From Anaerocolumna sp. MB42-C2 (GTDB lineage: Bacteria > Bacillota > Clostridia > Lachnospirales > Lachnospiraceae), in assembly GCF_030913705.1 (NCBI RefSeq), contig NZ_CP133190.1, positions 3,177,501 to 3,241,500 of the forward strand: a stretch of 64,000 bases of DNA, written 5' to 3'. The notes under the pieces were generated by a model. That model did no database searches. It was not told where the DNA came from and saw only the letters and a list, made by a program, of their open reading frames with translations. Both the position numbers and the translations under genes were made by a program. Below, piece after piece: positions 53,382 through 62,494 of the stretch. The number at the start of each line of letters is the position of its first letter. Positions within the stretch are counted from its first letter, which is position 1.

Positions 53382-53627
53382 ATGGTTATCACTATATGTA
53401 TTGGGAGTTCCTGTCATTTAAAAGGTTCAAGGGAGATTGTTCAGACTCTGGAAAGACTTATTTCTTTACATAAACTAGACGATAAGGTAGAATTAAATGG
53501 TTCCTTTTGTATTGGGCAATGTGTAAAGGGTGTATGCGTAAAACTGGAAGAAACCGTGTATTCCTTATCTCCGGATAACATAGAAGCCTTTTTTAATGAA
53601 GAAGTACTTGGGAGGTTGACGGAATGA
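53382..53627 (+). CDS. thioredoxin-like [2Fe-2S] ferredoxin (small NuoE-like)
   Basis: 81 residues. Cysteines C6 and C11 (ITICIGSSCHLKGS) and C43/C47 (GSFCIGQCVKG) have the C-x4-C/C-x3-C spacing of thioredoxin-fold [2Fe-2S] ferredoxins; C52 is extra. It should carry electrons to or from the hydrogenase encoded next, with which it overlaps by 4 bp. It is a stand-alone version of the NuoE/HydC cluster domain. RBS AGGAGG. Confidence 0.88.
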   Translation: MVITICIGSSCHLKGSREIVQTLERLISLHKLDDKVELNGSFCIGQCVKGVCVKLEETVYSLSPDNIEAFFNEEVLGRLTE

Positions 53628-55369
53628 ATGTAATCGGCTTTAAAGAAGCTAAGTGCAGAAATTGTTATAAATGTGTCCGTACCTGTGAAGTAAAAGCCAT
53701 TACGGTAAAAAATGAGCAGGCACAGATTATGAATGATAAATGTATATTATGCGGTCAATGTCTTGAAGCCTGTCCCCAGAATGCCAAAACATTTATAAGC
53801 GACCTGGATAAAGTAAAAGGTTATTTAAGAGATCATATACCAACTGTAATATCCATCGCTCCTGCCTATCTTGGTATATTAAAATATAAAACCCCCGGCC
53901 AGGTCATCACCGCATTAATGAAACTTGGGTTTTCCATGGTTCGTGAAACGGCAGAGGGTGCAGCATTTGTAACGAAAGAATATGAAAAACTATTGACAGC
54001 CGGTATCATGGATAATATAATTACAACTTGTTGTCCGAGTGTAAATGATTTAATAGAAATCTATTACCCCAGCCTTACAAAATATATGGCACCTGTTGAT
54101 TCTCCCATGATTGCCCACGGCAAGCTGATTCGGAAAGAACTAGGCCATAATGTGAAGATTGTATTCTTAGGTCCCTGTATCGCTAAAAAAAGGGAAGCGG
54201 AAAGTGACCCCAGAACCATTGGATTTGTTGATGCAGTGATTAACTTCCCCGAAGTGGAACAATGGTTAAAAGAAGAAAATATTGATATAATGGACCAGGA
54301 GGATACCCTGCCCCATAATCCAAATCCCCAGGTTAACCGGTTATATCCTATTAGCAGTGGTGTTTTATCTTCGGTTGTTGCTTCTAAGACAGTACCGGAT
54401 AATTATCGTAAATTTTACGTTCATGGACTTAAAAATTGTATTGAATTGTTTGAAAGTATGGAACGCGGTGAAGTATCCGGCTGCTTTATAGAAGCAGATA
54501 TCTGTAACGGAGGCTGTATCAAAGGCTCCGCCGTTGACAGGGAAGCTATATCCCGCTTTAAGGTAAAACTGGACTTAGAAGAGGCCGTCCCTAAAAATCC
54601 TTTAAGAGATCCTTCCTTTTATGACCGTGCAAAAGATATTTCTTTTCATAAAGTATTCTTAGACCGTTCCCCCAAAGATCCCCTTCCCTCAGAAGAAGAG
54701 ATAAACCATATATTAAGCAAAATCGGCAAAACAAAACCGGAAGATGAATTAAACTGCGGTGCCTGCGGTTATGTAAGCTGCAGAGAGAAAGCAATTGCAG
54801 TTTACCAGGGTAAAGCCGAGCTTACTATGTGTATTCCTTACATGCACGAGAAAGCCCAGTCAATGGCCAACGTTGTTCTGGATACGACTCCCAATATAAT
54901 AATATTAGTGGATTCTGAATTAAAGATAGTTGAATTCAGCGGCGCGGCCGAAAACTATTTTCATGTTCCCAGATGCCAGGCGATAGAAATGTACTTATAT
55001 GAAATTATAAACCATACGGATTTCCTCGAGGTGTTAACCAGTCATAGCCCAATCATGGGTAAAAAAGTGGAATATCCGGAGATCGGACTTGCCACACTGC
55101 AGAATATCGTCTATGTGCAGGAGCAGAATGCAGTACTTGGTATCTTTCAGGATATTACCTTGGAAGAAGAGAAAATAAAACAGGCTTATAAAGTAAAGGT
55201 TGATACCATAGAAATGGCTCAGAAAGTAATTGATAAGCAGATGCTGGTTGCCCAGCAGATAGCCGGCTTATTGGGGGAAACAACTGCAGAAACAAAAGTA
55301 ACCCTGACAAAACTAAGAGATACCATTCTTTATGATGGAGTTGAACAGCCAAAGAAGGAAACGATATAA
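53624..55369 (+). CDS. [FeFe]-hydrogenase-like sensor with PAS domain (HydS/group C-like)
   Basis: 581 residues. Two [4Fe-4S] sites: C11-C14-C17-C21 and C40-C43-C46-C50. H-cluster domain: L1 TTCCPS (C136, C137), L2 LGPCIAKK (C185), L3 DICNGGCIKG (C294, C298). Then an extra Fe-S site CGACGYVSC (C378, C381, C386, plus C403) and a PAS domain at about 415-515. This architecture is that of putative sensory (group C) hydrogenases. Unlike T. maritima HydS, the first L1 cysteine is retained, so catalysis may be better. Likely senses H2 or redox state and passes a signal via PAS to the PP2C phosphatase encoded next. Confidence 0.88.
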   Translation: MNVIGFKEAKCRNCYKCVRTCEVKAITVKNEQAQIMNDKCILCGQCLEACPQNAKTFISDLDKVKGYLRDHIPTVISIAPAYLGILKYKTPGQVITALMKLGFSMVRETAEGAAFVTKEYEKLLTAGIMDNIITTCCPSVNDLIEIYYPSLTKYMAPVDSPMIAHGKLIRKELGHNVKIVFLGPCIAKKREAESDPRTIGFVDAVINFPEVEQWLKEENIDIMDQEDTLPHNPNPQVNRLYPISSGVLSSVVASKTVPDNYRKFYVHGLKNCIELFESMERGEVSGCFIEADICNGGCIKGSAVDREAISRFKVKLDLEEAVPKNPLRDPSFYDRAKDISFHKVFLDRSPKDPLPSEEEINHILSKIGKTKPEDELNCGACGYVSCREKAIAVYQGKAELTMCIPYMHEKAQSMANVVLDTTPNIIILVDSELKIVEFSGAAENYFHVPRCQAIEMYLYEIINHTDFLEVLTSHSPIMGKKVEYPEIGLATLQNIVYVQEQNAVLGIFQDITLEEEKIKQAYKVKVDTIEMAQKVIDKQMLVAQQIAGLLGETTAETKVTLTKLRDTILYDGVEQPKKETI

Positions 55370-55388
55370 TGGCGGAGAGGAGCCGGAT

Positions 55389-56561
55389 ATGAATGTAAGT
55401 ATCGATGCTTCTTACAAAAGTTTAAATAAGCATCATGAAGAACTTTGCGGAGACAAAGTTGAACTTTTGAAAACAGAGAATTCCAATATCATGATTTTAG
55501 CCGATGGTATGGGAAGTGGAGTAAAGGCAAATATACTGGCTACCCTGACCTCCAAAATTCTTGGTACCATGTTCTTAAATGGAGCCAGTATTGATGACTG
55601 CGTGGAAACTATAGCTAAAACCCTTCCGGTATGCCAGGTGCGCCAGGTGGCATATTCCACTTTCAGTATCCTGCAGATCTTTCATAACGGAGAAGCTTAC
55701 CTGGTTGAGTTTGACAATCCAAGCTGTGTATTTATCCGGAACGGCAAACTTTTAGAGATACCGTACCAGGAGCGGATTATTGAAAATAAAACAATCCGTG
55801 AATACCGGTTCCAGGTAACGATCAACGACTGTTTTATTCTGATGAGTGACGGAGTCATCCATGCCGGTGTGGGACAATTATTAAATTTTGGCTGGACCTG
55901 GAAAAGTATGGCCGATTATGCTTTAAATTCTATGAGGGAAACTCTCTCCGCCTCAAGACTTGCTGCCATTCTCACCAAAGCCTGTGATGATTTATATATG
56001 CAGGTTCCGGGAGATGATACTACGGTAGCGGTGGCACGTATTATTAATACTAAAGTAGTAAATTTATTAACCGGTCCCCCCTCGGATAAAACAGATGATG
56101 CCTATATGATTCATGAGTTTATGAAAGACACCACTAAGAAAATTATCTGCGGCGGAACCAGTGCCAATATTGCTTCCAGGGTAATGGATAAGCCTATAAA
56201 AACCTCTTTAAATTATACGGATCCCTCTCTTCCTCCCATTGCATGGATTGATGATATTGATCTTGTAACCGAGGGAGTCTTAACGTTGTCCAGAGCATTG
56301 GTTTTAATGAAACATTATATTGAAGATAATGTAGATGAATATTTCTTTGAGGAATTAGATAAAGACAACGGTGGATCTAAAGTAGCTAAGTTAATTATAG
56401 AAGATTGCACTGTTCTAAATTTATTTGTCGGCAAGGCAATCAATGAAGCACATCAGAACCCCGGTTTACCCTTTGATCTAAGCATCCGTATGCATCTTGT
56501 GGAACAGATTAAAGATACGGCGTTGAAAATGGGTAAACAAGTGACTGTAAAATATTTTTAA
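55389..56561 (+). CDS. PP2C/SpoIIE-type serine phosphatase
   Basis: 390 residues from the ATG at 55389, eight bases after GAGAGGAG; longer starts overlap the hydrogenase gene. The SpoIIE/PP2C core is present: MILADGMGSGVKANILATLT (metal Asp), FILMSDGVIHAG, and LYMQVPGDDTTVAVARI (DD metal pair). The remaining C-terminal region (CGGTSANIASRVMDK; WIDDIDLVTEGVLTLSR) matches the tail found in hydrogenase-linked SpoIIE proteins. It probably dephosphorylates a regulator in response to the PAS-hydrogenase. Targets could be anti-sigma-like switch proteins such as that at 61641. Confidence 0.88.
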   Translation: MNVSIDASYKSLNKHHEELCGDKVELLKTENSNIMILADGMGSGVKANILATLTSKILGTMFLNGASIDDCVETIAKTLPVCQVRQVAYSTFSILQIFHNGEAYLVEFDNPSCVFIRNGKLLEIPYQERIIENKTIREYRFQVTINDCFILMSDGVIHAGVGQLLNFGWTWKSMADYALNSMRETLSASRLAAILTKACDDLYMQVPGDDTTVAVARIINTKVVNLLTGPPSDKTDDAYMIHEFMKDTTKKIICGGTSANIASRVMDKPIKTSLNYTDPSLPPIAWIDDIDLVTEGVLTLSRALVLMKHYIEDNVDEYFFEELDKDNGGSKVAKLIIEDCTVLNLFVGKAINEAHQNPGLPFDLSIRMHLVEQIKDTALKMGKQVTVKYF

Positions 56562-56617
56562 TAAATACAAATTATAATATTTAAACTGACGGCAAGAGTA
56601 CCAAAAGGAGTGATAAG

Positions 56618-58072
56618 ATGCTAGGAGTAAATACGAATATTGACACTATAAAACAGGAGGTTCTTTATGAAGTCGCAAAACTTGCATTCAATGGCGAGTT
56701 GGATGAAAAAAAAGAAGCTCTTCCCTACGAACTGATACCCGGGCCGCAGGCTAATTTCCGTTGTTGCATCTATAAAGAGCGTGAAATTATCCGTCAAAGA
56801 ATCCGTCTGGCAGAAGGCAAGTCACCCTCAGCCGGCTCTGATAATAAAAATGTAGTGCAGGTGATTAATTCTGCTTGTGAGGGCTGTCCCATTACACGTT
56901 TCGTCGTGACGGACAACTGTCAGAAATGTATGGGAAAACGATGCCAGGAAGCTTGTAATTTCGAAGCTATTACCATGCTTCGTGACCGTGCTTACATAGA
57001 CCCGAATCTTTGCAAGGAATGCGGTAAATGTTCTCAGGCATGTCCTTATAATGCCATCGCAGACCTGATGCGTCCTTGTAAAAGAAGCTGTCCGGTTGAC
57101 GCAATCTGTATGGATGAAAATAATATTGTGGTAATCAATGAAGAAAAGTGTATAGACTGCGGTAACTGCATTAAAAACTGTCCTTTCGGTGCAATTTCAG
57201 ACCGTTCCTTTCTGGTGGATGTCATCGAACTGATAAGACGCCCTGATATACCGGTCTATGCTATGTTAGCCCCCGCTTGGGAAGGACAGTTCGGTGCAGA
57301 GATAACTACTGCCGGTATGGCAGAAGCCTTAAAAGGAATAGGTTTTGAGGGAATGTACGAAGTAGCCCTAGGAGCAGATCTGGTAGCTGCCAATGAAGCT
57401 TTAGAATGGGCTGAGGCTTATAACGACGGTAAAAAAATGACTACCTCCTGCTGTCCTGCTTTTGTTAAAATGATAAGAAAACATTATCCTAAATTAGAAA
57501 CTAATATCTCTACTACCGTATCACCTATGACTGCCACCGCCAGGTTAATAAAAACCCTTCACCCCGGTGCCGTATGTGTATTTATAGGACCGTGTATTGC
57601 AAAAAAAGGGGAAGTTTTGGATACGGTTGCCTTAAAAGGTGCCGATTATGCCCTGACCTTAGAAGAACTTTATGCCATGTTCCGTGCAAAAGATGTGGAA
57701 CCCATGGAAACAGAAGAAAATTTACAGCAGGGAAGCATATACGGTAAGAAATTCTGTGTATCCGGCGGTGTTACAACCTCTGTAATTAAGTCCCTAAAAG
57801 AAAATGGTAGCGAAACAGAGCTTTCCGTCCGTGTTTGTAACGGTGCTGCCGATTGTAAAAAGGCTTTAATGCTTTTAAAAGCAGGTAAACTTCCTGAAAA
57901 CTTCATAGAGGGAATGGTGTGTGAAAGCGGTTGTTCCGGCGGACCAGGAAGTATCTTAACCGGACGTCCTGCATCGGCTAACCGTGATAAATTATTTGCA
58001 AAGGCAGATAACAGAGAAATTAATAAGAATGTAAAACTATATGAGAATTTGGAATTTTACATGCACAAATAA
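56618..58072 (+). CDS. monomeric [FeFe]-hydrogenase, group B-like
   Basis: 484 residues. Cys-rich ferredoxin-like N-terminus with several clusters (C87/C90, C101-C104-C109-C113, C132-C135-C138-C142, C154/C158/C164, C178-C181-C184-C188). H-cluster: L1 TTSCCPAF (C278, C279), L2 IGPCIAKKGE (C326), L3 GMVCESGCSGGPG (C435, C439). The L3 ending GCSGGPG instead of GCINGGG is typical of group B enzymes. All H-cluster ligands and the proton-transfer Cys are present, so it should be active. Ferredoxin is the probable electron donor. RBS AAGGAG; 57 bp after the phosphatase. Confidence 0.9.
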   Translation: MLGVNTNIDTIKQEVLYEVAKLAFNGELDEKKEALPYELIPGPQANFRCCIYKEREIIRQRIRLAEGKSPSAGSDNKNVVQVINSACEGCPITRFVVTDNCQKCMGKRCQEACNFEAITMLRDRAYIDPNLCKECGKCSQACPYNAIADLMRPCKRSCPVDAICMDENNIVVINEEKCIDCGNCIKNCPFGAISDRSFLVDVIELIRRPDIPVYAMLAPAWEGQFGAEITTAGMAEALKGIGFEGMYEVALGADLVAANEALEWAEAYNDGKKMTTSCCPAFVKMIRKHYPKLETNISTTVSPMTATARLIKTLHPGAVCVFIGPCIAKKGEVLDTVALKGADYALTLEELYAMFRAKDVEPMETEENLQQGSIYGKKFCVSGGVTTSVIKSLKENGSETELSVRVCNGAADCKKALMLLKAGKLPENFIEGMVCESGCSGGPGSILTGRPASANRDKLFAKADNREINKNVKLYENLEFYMHK

Positions 58073-58096
58073 TTTATCTATACTCTGAAATTACAT

Positions 58097-58163
58097 CACC
58101 TGACCAGAAATTTAATTGACCAATATACTGTTCTCCTTGAAATATATTGGTGAATGTCAGGTG
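58097..58163. terminator. two-stem hairpin between convergent genes
   Basis: CACCTGAC (58097-58104) pairs with GTCAGGTG (58156-58163), and inside it CCAATATA (58120-58127) pairs with TATATTGG (58143-58150). It lies between the convergent hydrogenase (+) and rpiA (-) genes and could end either transcript; U-runs are weak. Confidence 0.5.
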
Positions 58164-58230
58164 AATGATTCTTTGAATCATAAAAAACTGCTACTATTTT
58201 TCATAACTTTAACAAATCATTCGCACTTAA

Positions 58231-58896
58231 TTATCTAGTTAAAATATTAATTTCCTCATTTTTAGCAATAATCACTTTATCCACTATATTAATAAATAAT
58301 CCATGTTCAACCACCCCGGTAATATTATTCAGCCATGAATTTAGTTCATGTACCTTTTCAATATATTTCATATTTAAATCAAGTATATAATTTCCACTAT
58401 CCGTAGTAAAAACTTCACCATTTTTCATCCGGAGGATAGGATTCATATCATTTTTTTCAAAAAGTCTGCTTAAGTGCATATAAGAGTTGGGTATTACTTC
58501 TACGGGTACCGGAAATCTTCCTAGCTTTGAAACATACTTGTTGGAATCAATTACCCATATATTATATTTTGAATATGTTGCAACTATCTTTTCTAATAAC
58601 AAAGCACCACCGCCGCCCTTAATTCCATTTAAGCTTGTATCGACTTCATCTGCACCATCAATAGTTATGTCTATGTAATCAATACAATTTAAATCAACCA
58701 TAGGAATTCCAAGTTTGACTGCTATATCATTCGTAGCCTGTGATGTTGAAACAGCCTTTATCTTAAGACCATCTCTTACCATACTTCCAATTTTGCAGAT
58801 TGTATAATAAACTGTACTTCCAGTCCCAAGTCCTATAACCATGCCATCTTTTACATATTCTGCTGCTTTTTCACCGGCTGCTTTCTTATCATTCAT
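58231..58896 (-). CDS. rpiA: ribose-5-phosphate isomerase A
   Basis: 221 residues from the ATG at 58896 (GGGAAGGA upstream). VIGLGTGSTVYYTICKIG, VSTSQATNDIAVKLGIP, ITIDGADEVDTSLNGIKGGG (active-site Asp/Glu) and VIDSNKYVSKLGRFPVPVEV are classic RpiA motifs, the last with the catalytic Lys. Interconverts ribose-5-P and ribulose-5-P. It lies among hydrogenase-linked genes on the same strand as the PHP/DRTGG genes upstream, 88 bp after them. Confidence 0.95.
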   Translation of the reverse strand: MNDKKAAGEKAAEYVKDGMVIGLGTGSTVYYTICKIGSMVRDGLKIKAVSTSQATNDIAVKLGIPMVDLNCIDYIDITIDGADEVDTSLNGIKGGGGALLLEKIVATYSKYNIWVIDSNKYVSKLGRFPVPVEVIPNSYMHLSRLFEKNDMNPILRMKNGEVFTTDSGNYILDLNMKYIEKVHELNSWLNNITGVVEHGLFINIVDKVIIAKNEEINILTR

Positions 58897-58984
58897 CTTG
58901 TTTTCCTTCCCGCAGATTTGTATCATTTACAACTTCATTTGCTCCCTTATTATTTGGGATTAATTATGATAGCTTTTGAATCTT

Positions 58985-59701
58985 TTATGGCACCTGCAAT
59001 GCCTCTAAGATGTCCCGAACATCCTTGCTTTTCACATGAAGATAATTAACCGGTTCATTCATATGCTCCAGATAGTGAGCATCGGAACTGCTGATAATTT
59101 TACATTTTTCCAGATAGGGATTTGTTTTCTTAAGTTCATGCAGTTTTGTTAAATCCTTAAGCTCTACACAGGAAAATTTAGAATCCGGTGGAATAAAACC
59201 CAGATTGGACAGCAGGCTGTTGGAACTTTTATCAATATGAGCCGGAATCATGATACCATTATATTTTTTAGTCAGTTCATATACCTGGTCAAAGGAAATA
59301 TTGGTTGCATTAATAAGCAGATTTGGTTCCGTTCCGATTACCTCATCCGATTCATCAACTATCTCCTGTTTTCCAAAGATAGCTTCCTCATTAGGAAACG
59401 GTACGATCTGACTGTAAACATATTCGTCAAAACTCATGGCATCTTTAAGTTCCGGAAACAAACATACTACATGTACTTCTTCGGCCGTACATAATTCCAT
59501 GCCGGGAATTGCCGTAATTCCATAATCCATTGCAATCTTTAGGAAGGCCGGGCAATTTTTACAGGAATTATGATCCGTAAGTGCGATTACATCCAATTGT
59601 TTTATCAAAGCCATACCTACGATATTCCCGGGGGTCATATCAGAATCGCCGCAGGGTGATAAACAGGAATGAATATGAAGATCATAAGTTATCGGAAGCA
59701 T
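58985..59701 (-). CDS. PHP-domain phosphoesterase
   Basis: 238 residues. Metal motifs: YDLHIHSCLSPCGDSDMTPG (HxH, residues 6-25), ALTDHNSCKN (DH), PGMELCTAEEVHVVCLFPEL (E...H), MIPAHIDKS and SSDAHYLEHM. These cover the usual PHP trinuclear metal site. Role in hydrogenase clusters is not established; likely a small-molecule phosphatase. Overlaps the upstream DRTGG gene by 20 bp. Confidence 0.88.
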   Translation of the reverse strand: MLPITYDLHIHSCLSPCGDSDMTPGNIVGMALIKQLDVIALTDHNSCKNCPAFLKIAMDYGITAIPGMELCTAEEVHVVCLFPELKDAMSFDEYVYSQIVPFPNEEAIFGKQEIVDESDEVIGTEPNLLINATNISFDQVYELTKKYNGIMIPAHIDKSSNSLLSNLGFIPPDSKFSCVELKDLTKLHELKKTNPYLEKCKIISSSDAHYLEHMNEPVNYLHVKSKDVRDILEALQVP

Positions 59702-60029
59702 GAATCATTTCATAAACCATAAGTGACGTATCAAATATGGGTTTATCGGTGCTTAGCACCGTAATATTTTGAACCTTGGCCTTATTCAGTGCAGGAACAT
59801 CCAGCACTGCCCCCTCGGCTAAGATAATACATGCTATATCCGTAAGTGCCGCGACTGCCAGCGTATTTATATTTCCCATAACCGTTACCCAGGCTGAATC
59901 CGCCGGAGCCTTTCCCATTGCTATACTTAGAAGATCACAGCAAAACGGTTTGGTTATTACTTTACCTAAGTTATCGCCGACATTAATCACTTCGAATACA
60001 CCCTTGTCAATTAATTCCTGTACTGTCAT
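59682..60029 (-). CDS. DRTGG-domain protein, copy 1
   Basis: 115 residues: MTVQELIDKGVFEVINVGDN, FCCDLLSIAMGKAPADSAWV, VAALTDIACIILAEGAVLDV and VQNITVLSTDKPIFD. These fit a DRTGG-type ligand-binding domain, as found with CBS domains in other proteins. In hydrogenase regulatory clusters such proteins occur in pairs; the second here is 62060-62410. Function inferred only as ligand sensing. RBS AGGTGG. Confidence 0.72.
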   Translation of the reverse strand: MTVQELIDKGVFEVINVGDNLGKVITKPFCCDLLSIAMGKAPADSAWVTVMGNINTLAVAALTDIACIILAEGAVLDVPALNKAKVQNITVLSTDKPIFDTSLMVYEMIHASDNL

Positions 60030-60169
60030 TATCCACCTAACCTTTCTGTAACCAATACCTTTTGCATATCATAATTGTATTCTGCAATTCTTTCAATCTG
60101 CTGCTCTATACTGTAATTGCATACTGTATTTGCATAATGCCTTTGCATAAAACAGGCGGATCATCAATC
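60030..60169. repeat. short repeats between DRTGG and hydrogenase genes
   Basis: The 140-bp gap contains several copies of TTTGCATA/ATTGCATA-like sequence (about 60061, 60118, 60129 and 60140-60148). No gene fits. Could be a protein-binding cluster or a small tandem repeat remnant. Confidence 0.35.
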
Positions 60170-61477
60170 TTATTCCTTTTCTGTATTCCTGCTCTGGCTG
60201 TCTAACATTGACATCTCACCCGATATCTTGTGAATATATTCACGAAGAATATGTATACAGTCTTTTTCGTTCGCTACACCACGGACAACATCTTCTGCCA
60301 GAGCCTTACAGGTCGGCGCTCCGCAGGAACCGCAGTCCAGCCCCGGAAATCTTTCACATAATTCTTCCACTTTCGCCATCATGGCTATACTTTCCTTAAT
60401 ATTCATTCCTAATTTAAATACCGGCTCATACCTGACTTCTTCCGTCCAATATACATCCGTTACATTATCATTCATTAAATGATTGCAGGCGACGGGCATA
60501 TACTTTCTGAGGCGTTTTATTTTAACTTTGGCAACAAACGGATTTTCAACTGTAAGTACACCGCCGACGCATCCTCCGCTGCATGCGTTTAATTCAATAA
60601 ACTCCAGGGAGCTGAATTTCTGGTCTTCCAAATCTTCAAGAACCCGAATTACATTCTCAATACCGTCAGCAGCAAGATAGCTGTCCGTAAGCAGACCTCC
60701 TGCCTCACCACCGGCACCTCCCCAGCTGATGCCAATCTTGCCGGATATGGCGATCTCTTCTATGCTCTGACCTGCTTCTACCTCACGCATTAAAGGTAAT
60801 AGTCTCGGATATACCTCCTTAATTGCCAGAACACCGTCCACCTCACTTTTTTCAATCCCAAGAGGTGTTTTGACCGCACTGACTTTGGCCGGGCAGGGAG
60901 ATATAAAGATAATACCGATTTTATCGGCAGGCAATCCTGTTTCTTTCATGGCTTTTTCTCTGGCTAAAGATGCGGCCAGGTCTACCGGTGCTTTAACCGG
61001 AAGCAGATGTTCGATCAGATTAGGAAAACGTACCCGGATCAAACGAACAACAGATGGACAAGCCGTACTGATTAAGGGCCATTGCTCTTTATGCTGCTTA
61101 ACATACTTTCTTGAGATTTCAGAAACCAGTTCCGCTGCACCGCTTACTTCATAAACGTCGTCAAAGCCCATACGTTTTAATGCGGTAAGTAAAATATTAA
61201 CATCATCTAAATTATTAAACTGTCCATAAAGGGAAGGTGCAGGTAAGGCTACGGTATATTCATATTCTTTCAAAATACTTAATGGGTCATAAATTGCCAA
61301 TTTAGCATGGTGTGGACATATTCTGATGCATTCCCCGCAGTCAATACAAAACTTTTTTGTAATTGCAGCCTTTCCATTCCGTACCCGGATTGCCTGTGTG
61401 GGACATCTTTTAATGCAATTGATACAGCCCTTGCACAGATTCTCATCCAGGCGAACAGCAGTAAAAAACTTATCCAT
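60170..61477 (-). CDS. [FeFe]-hydrogenase-like protein, group D-like, with Cys to Ala in L1
   Basis: 435 residues. Two [4Fe-4S] sites: C15-C18-C21-C25 and C44-C47-C50-C54. H-cluster: L1 STACPSV (A139, C140), L2 ISPCPAK (C195), L3 NACSGGCVGG (C299, C303). The four cluster ligands are kept but the L1 Cys that normally relays protons is Ala, as in sensory hydrogenases such as T. maritima HydS. The C-terminus has an extra Fe-S site (C374, C382, C385, C390) but no PAS domain, which fits group D. Likely a regulator rather than a bulk H2 producer. Lies between RsbW-like and DRTGG genes. Confidence 0.86.
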   Translation of the reverse strand: MDKFFTAVRLDENLCKGCINCIKRCPTQAIRVRNGKAAITKKFCIDCGECIRICPHHAKLAIYDPLSILKEYEYTVALPAPSLYGQFNNLDDVNILLTALKRMGFDDVYEVSGAAELVSEISRKYVKQHKEQWPLISTACPSVVRLIRVRFPNLIEHLLPVKAPVDLAASLAREKAMKETGLPADKIGIIFISPCPAKVSAVKTPLGIEKSEVDGVLAIKEVYPRLLPLMREVEAGQSIEEIAISGKIGISWGGAGGEAGGLLTDSYLAADGIENVIRVLEDLEDQKFSSLEFIELNACSGGCVGGVLTVENPFVAKVKIKRLRKYMPVACNHLMNDNVTDVYWTEEVRYEPVFKLGMNIKESIAMMAKVEELCERFPGLDCGSCGAPTCKALAEDVVRGVANEKDCIHILREYIHKISGEMSMLDSQSRNTEKE

Positions 61478-61640
61478 TTCTTACTCCTCCCCAGTTGAAA
61501 GGTATTGCCTGATTAAGGCAAATAAATTAACGGTTTGCTATATTTTATGTTCATAAAAAACCGAACTTCATATACTTATGGTCTTTTTATGGAATTCTTT
61601 TATCAAATAAAATAAACATAAAAGATTAATATCATCTTAA

Positions 61641-62063
61641 CTATAAAAACACTTTCATCGTAACTGTTGTCCCTACTCCTAACTCTGTCTGGATATCCAT
61701 TTCGTCCGAATATTTCTTCATATTGGGTAGTCCCATTCCGGCTCCGAATCCAAGTGCCCTTACATTATCCGGTGCCGTGGAATAGCCATCCTGCATAGCA
61801 AGCTCAATATCCGGAATGCCGGGTCCTTTGTCCTTAAGTATCATAACTATTTCATCTGCCGATATGATAACATTAATCGTGCCGCCATCCGCATGGATTA
61901 CCATATTAATTTCCCCTTCGTACATGGCAATGGCGACCTTACGAACCGCTTCCGGACTGACTCCCATTTGCTTTAATTTGCTTTTTACATCACTGGAGGC
62001 CTCTCCCGCTCTGGTAAAATCATCAGGAGAAACATAATAGGTTAATTCAATTTGATTGCTCAA
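61641..62063 (-). CDS. RsbW-like anti-sigma/ATP-binding switch protein
   Basis: 140 residues from a TTG overlapping the upstream stop (GATTGA), with GGAGG nine bases earlier. GHKL-type ATP site: MYEGEINMVIHADGG (N box), ILKDKGPGIPDIELAMQDG (G1) and GFGAGMGLPNMKKYS (G2). Small stand-alone proteins of this type act as kinases/anti-sigma factors opposed by PP2C phosphatases such as the one at 55389. Here it sits between a DRTGG protein and a hydrogenase-like sensor, so redox-controlled switching is plausible. Confidence 0.88.
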   Translation of the reverse strand: MSNQIELTYYVSPDDFTRAGEASSDVKSKLKQMGVSPEAVRKVAIAMYEGEINMVIHADGGTINVIISADEIVMILKDKGPGIPDIELAMQDGYSTAPDNVRALGFGAGMGLPNMKKYSDEMDIQTELGVGTTVTMKVFL

Positions 62064-62410
62064 TCGGATGCACCTCCATGCAAACCTTTTTCATAGAGCA
62101 ATCCACAGGCTGTAAACATTCTGTGCTCTGTGGATAATAATACAATTCCGCTTTCTGCAGCAAGAGTAACCATGGCTTCGTCAGGTTTTTTACCTCGGAC
62201 AAATACGATACACACGATATCCATCATTTCTGCCGTCCGGATAACCTGTGGATTACATAAACCGGTCAATAACACGGATTGGTCTTTCACAAAAGCAAGA
62301 ACATCACTCATCATATCGGCACCGCACGCCGTATGAACTTCTTTCCCTAAATATTGTTCTCCGCATAAAATACATGCACCTAATATCGTTTTCACATCAT
62401 TAACGGTCAT
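62060..62410 (-). CDS. DRTGG-domain protein, copy 2
   Basis: 116 residues from the ATG at 62410 (GGGAGG five bases upstream). VNDVKTILGACILCGEQYLG, CGADMMSDVLAFVKDQSVLL, GLCNPQVIRTAEMMDIVCIV and LAAESGIVLLSTEHRMFTAC fit the DRTGG fold, with the typical CGAD and GLxNPQ blocks. First gene of the regulatory operon and coupled to the RsbW-like gene. Probably a ligand sensor; ligand unknown. Confidence 0.8.
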   Translation of the reverse strand: MTVNDVKTILGACILCGEQYLGKEVHTACGADMMSDVLAFVKDQSVLLTGLCNPQVIRTAEMMDIVCIVFVRGKKPDEAMVTLAAESGIVLLSTEHRMFTACGLLYEKGLHGGASD

Positions 62411-62465
62411 AAGAACCTCCCAGTATGCAAATCTAACAGTTATTTTTAATATATGAGATAAATGT

Positions 62466-62494
62466 AGTATAACATTACCAAGGGTATTTTTCAA
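62466..62494 (-). promoter_or_regulatory. promoter of the DRTGG/RsbW/hydrogenase-like operon
   Basis: -35 TTGAAA (62489-62494), 17-bp spacer, -10 TATACT (62466-62471), minus strand, 56 bp from the first start codon. Confidence 0.75.
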
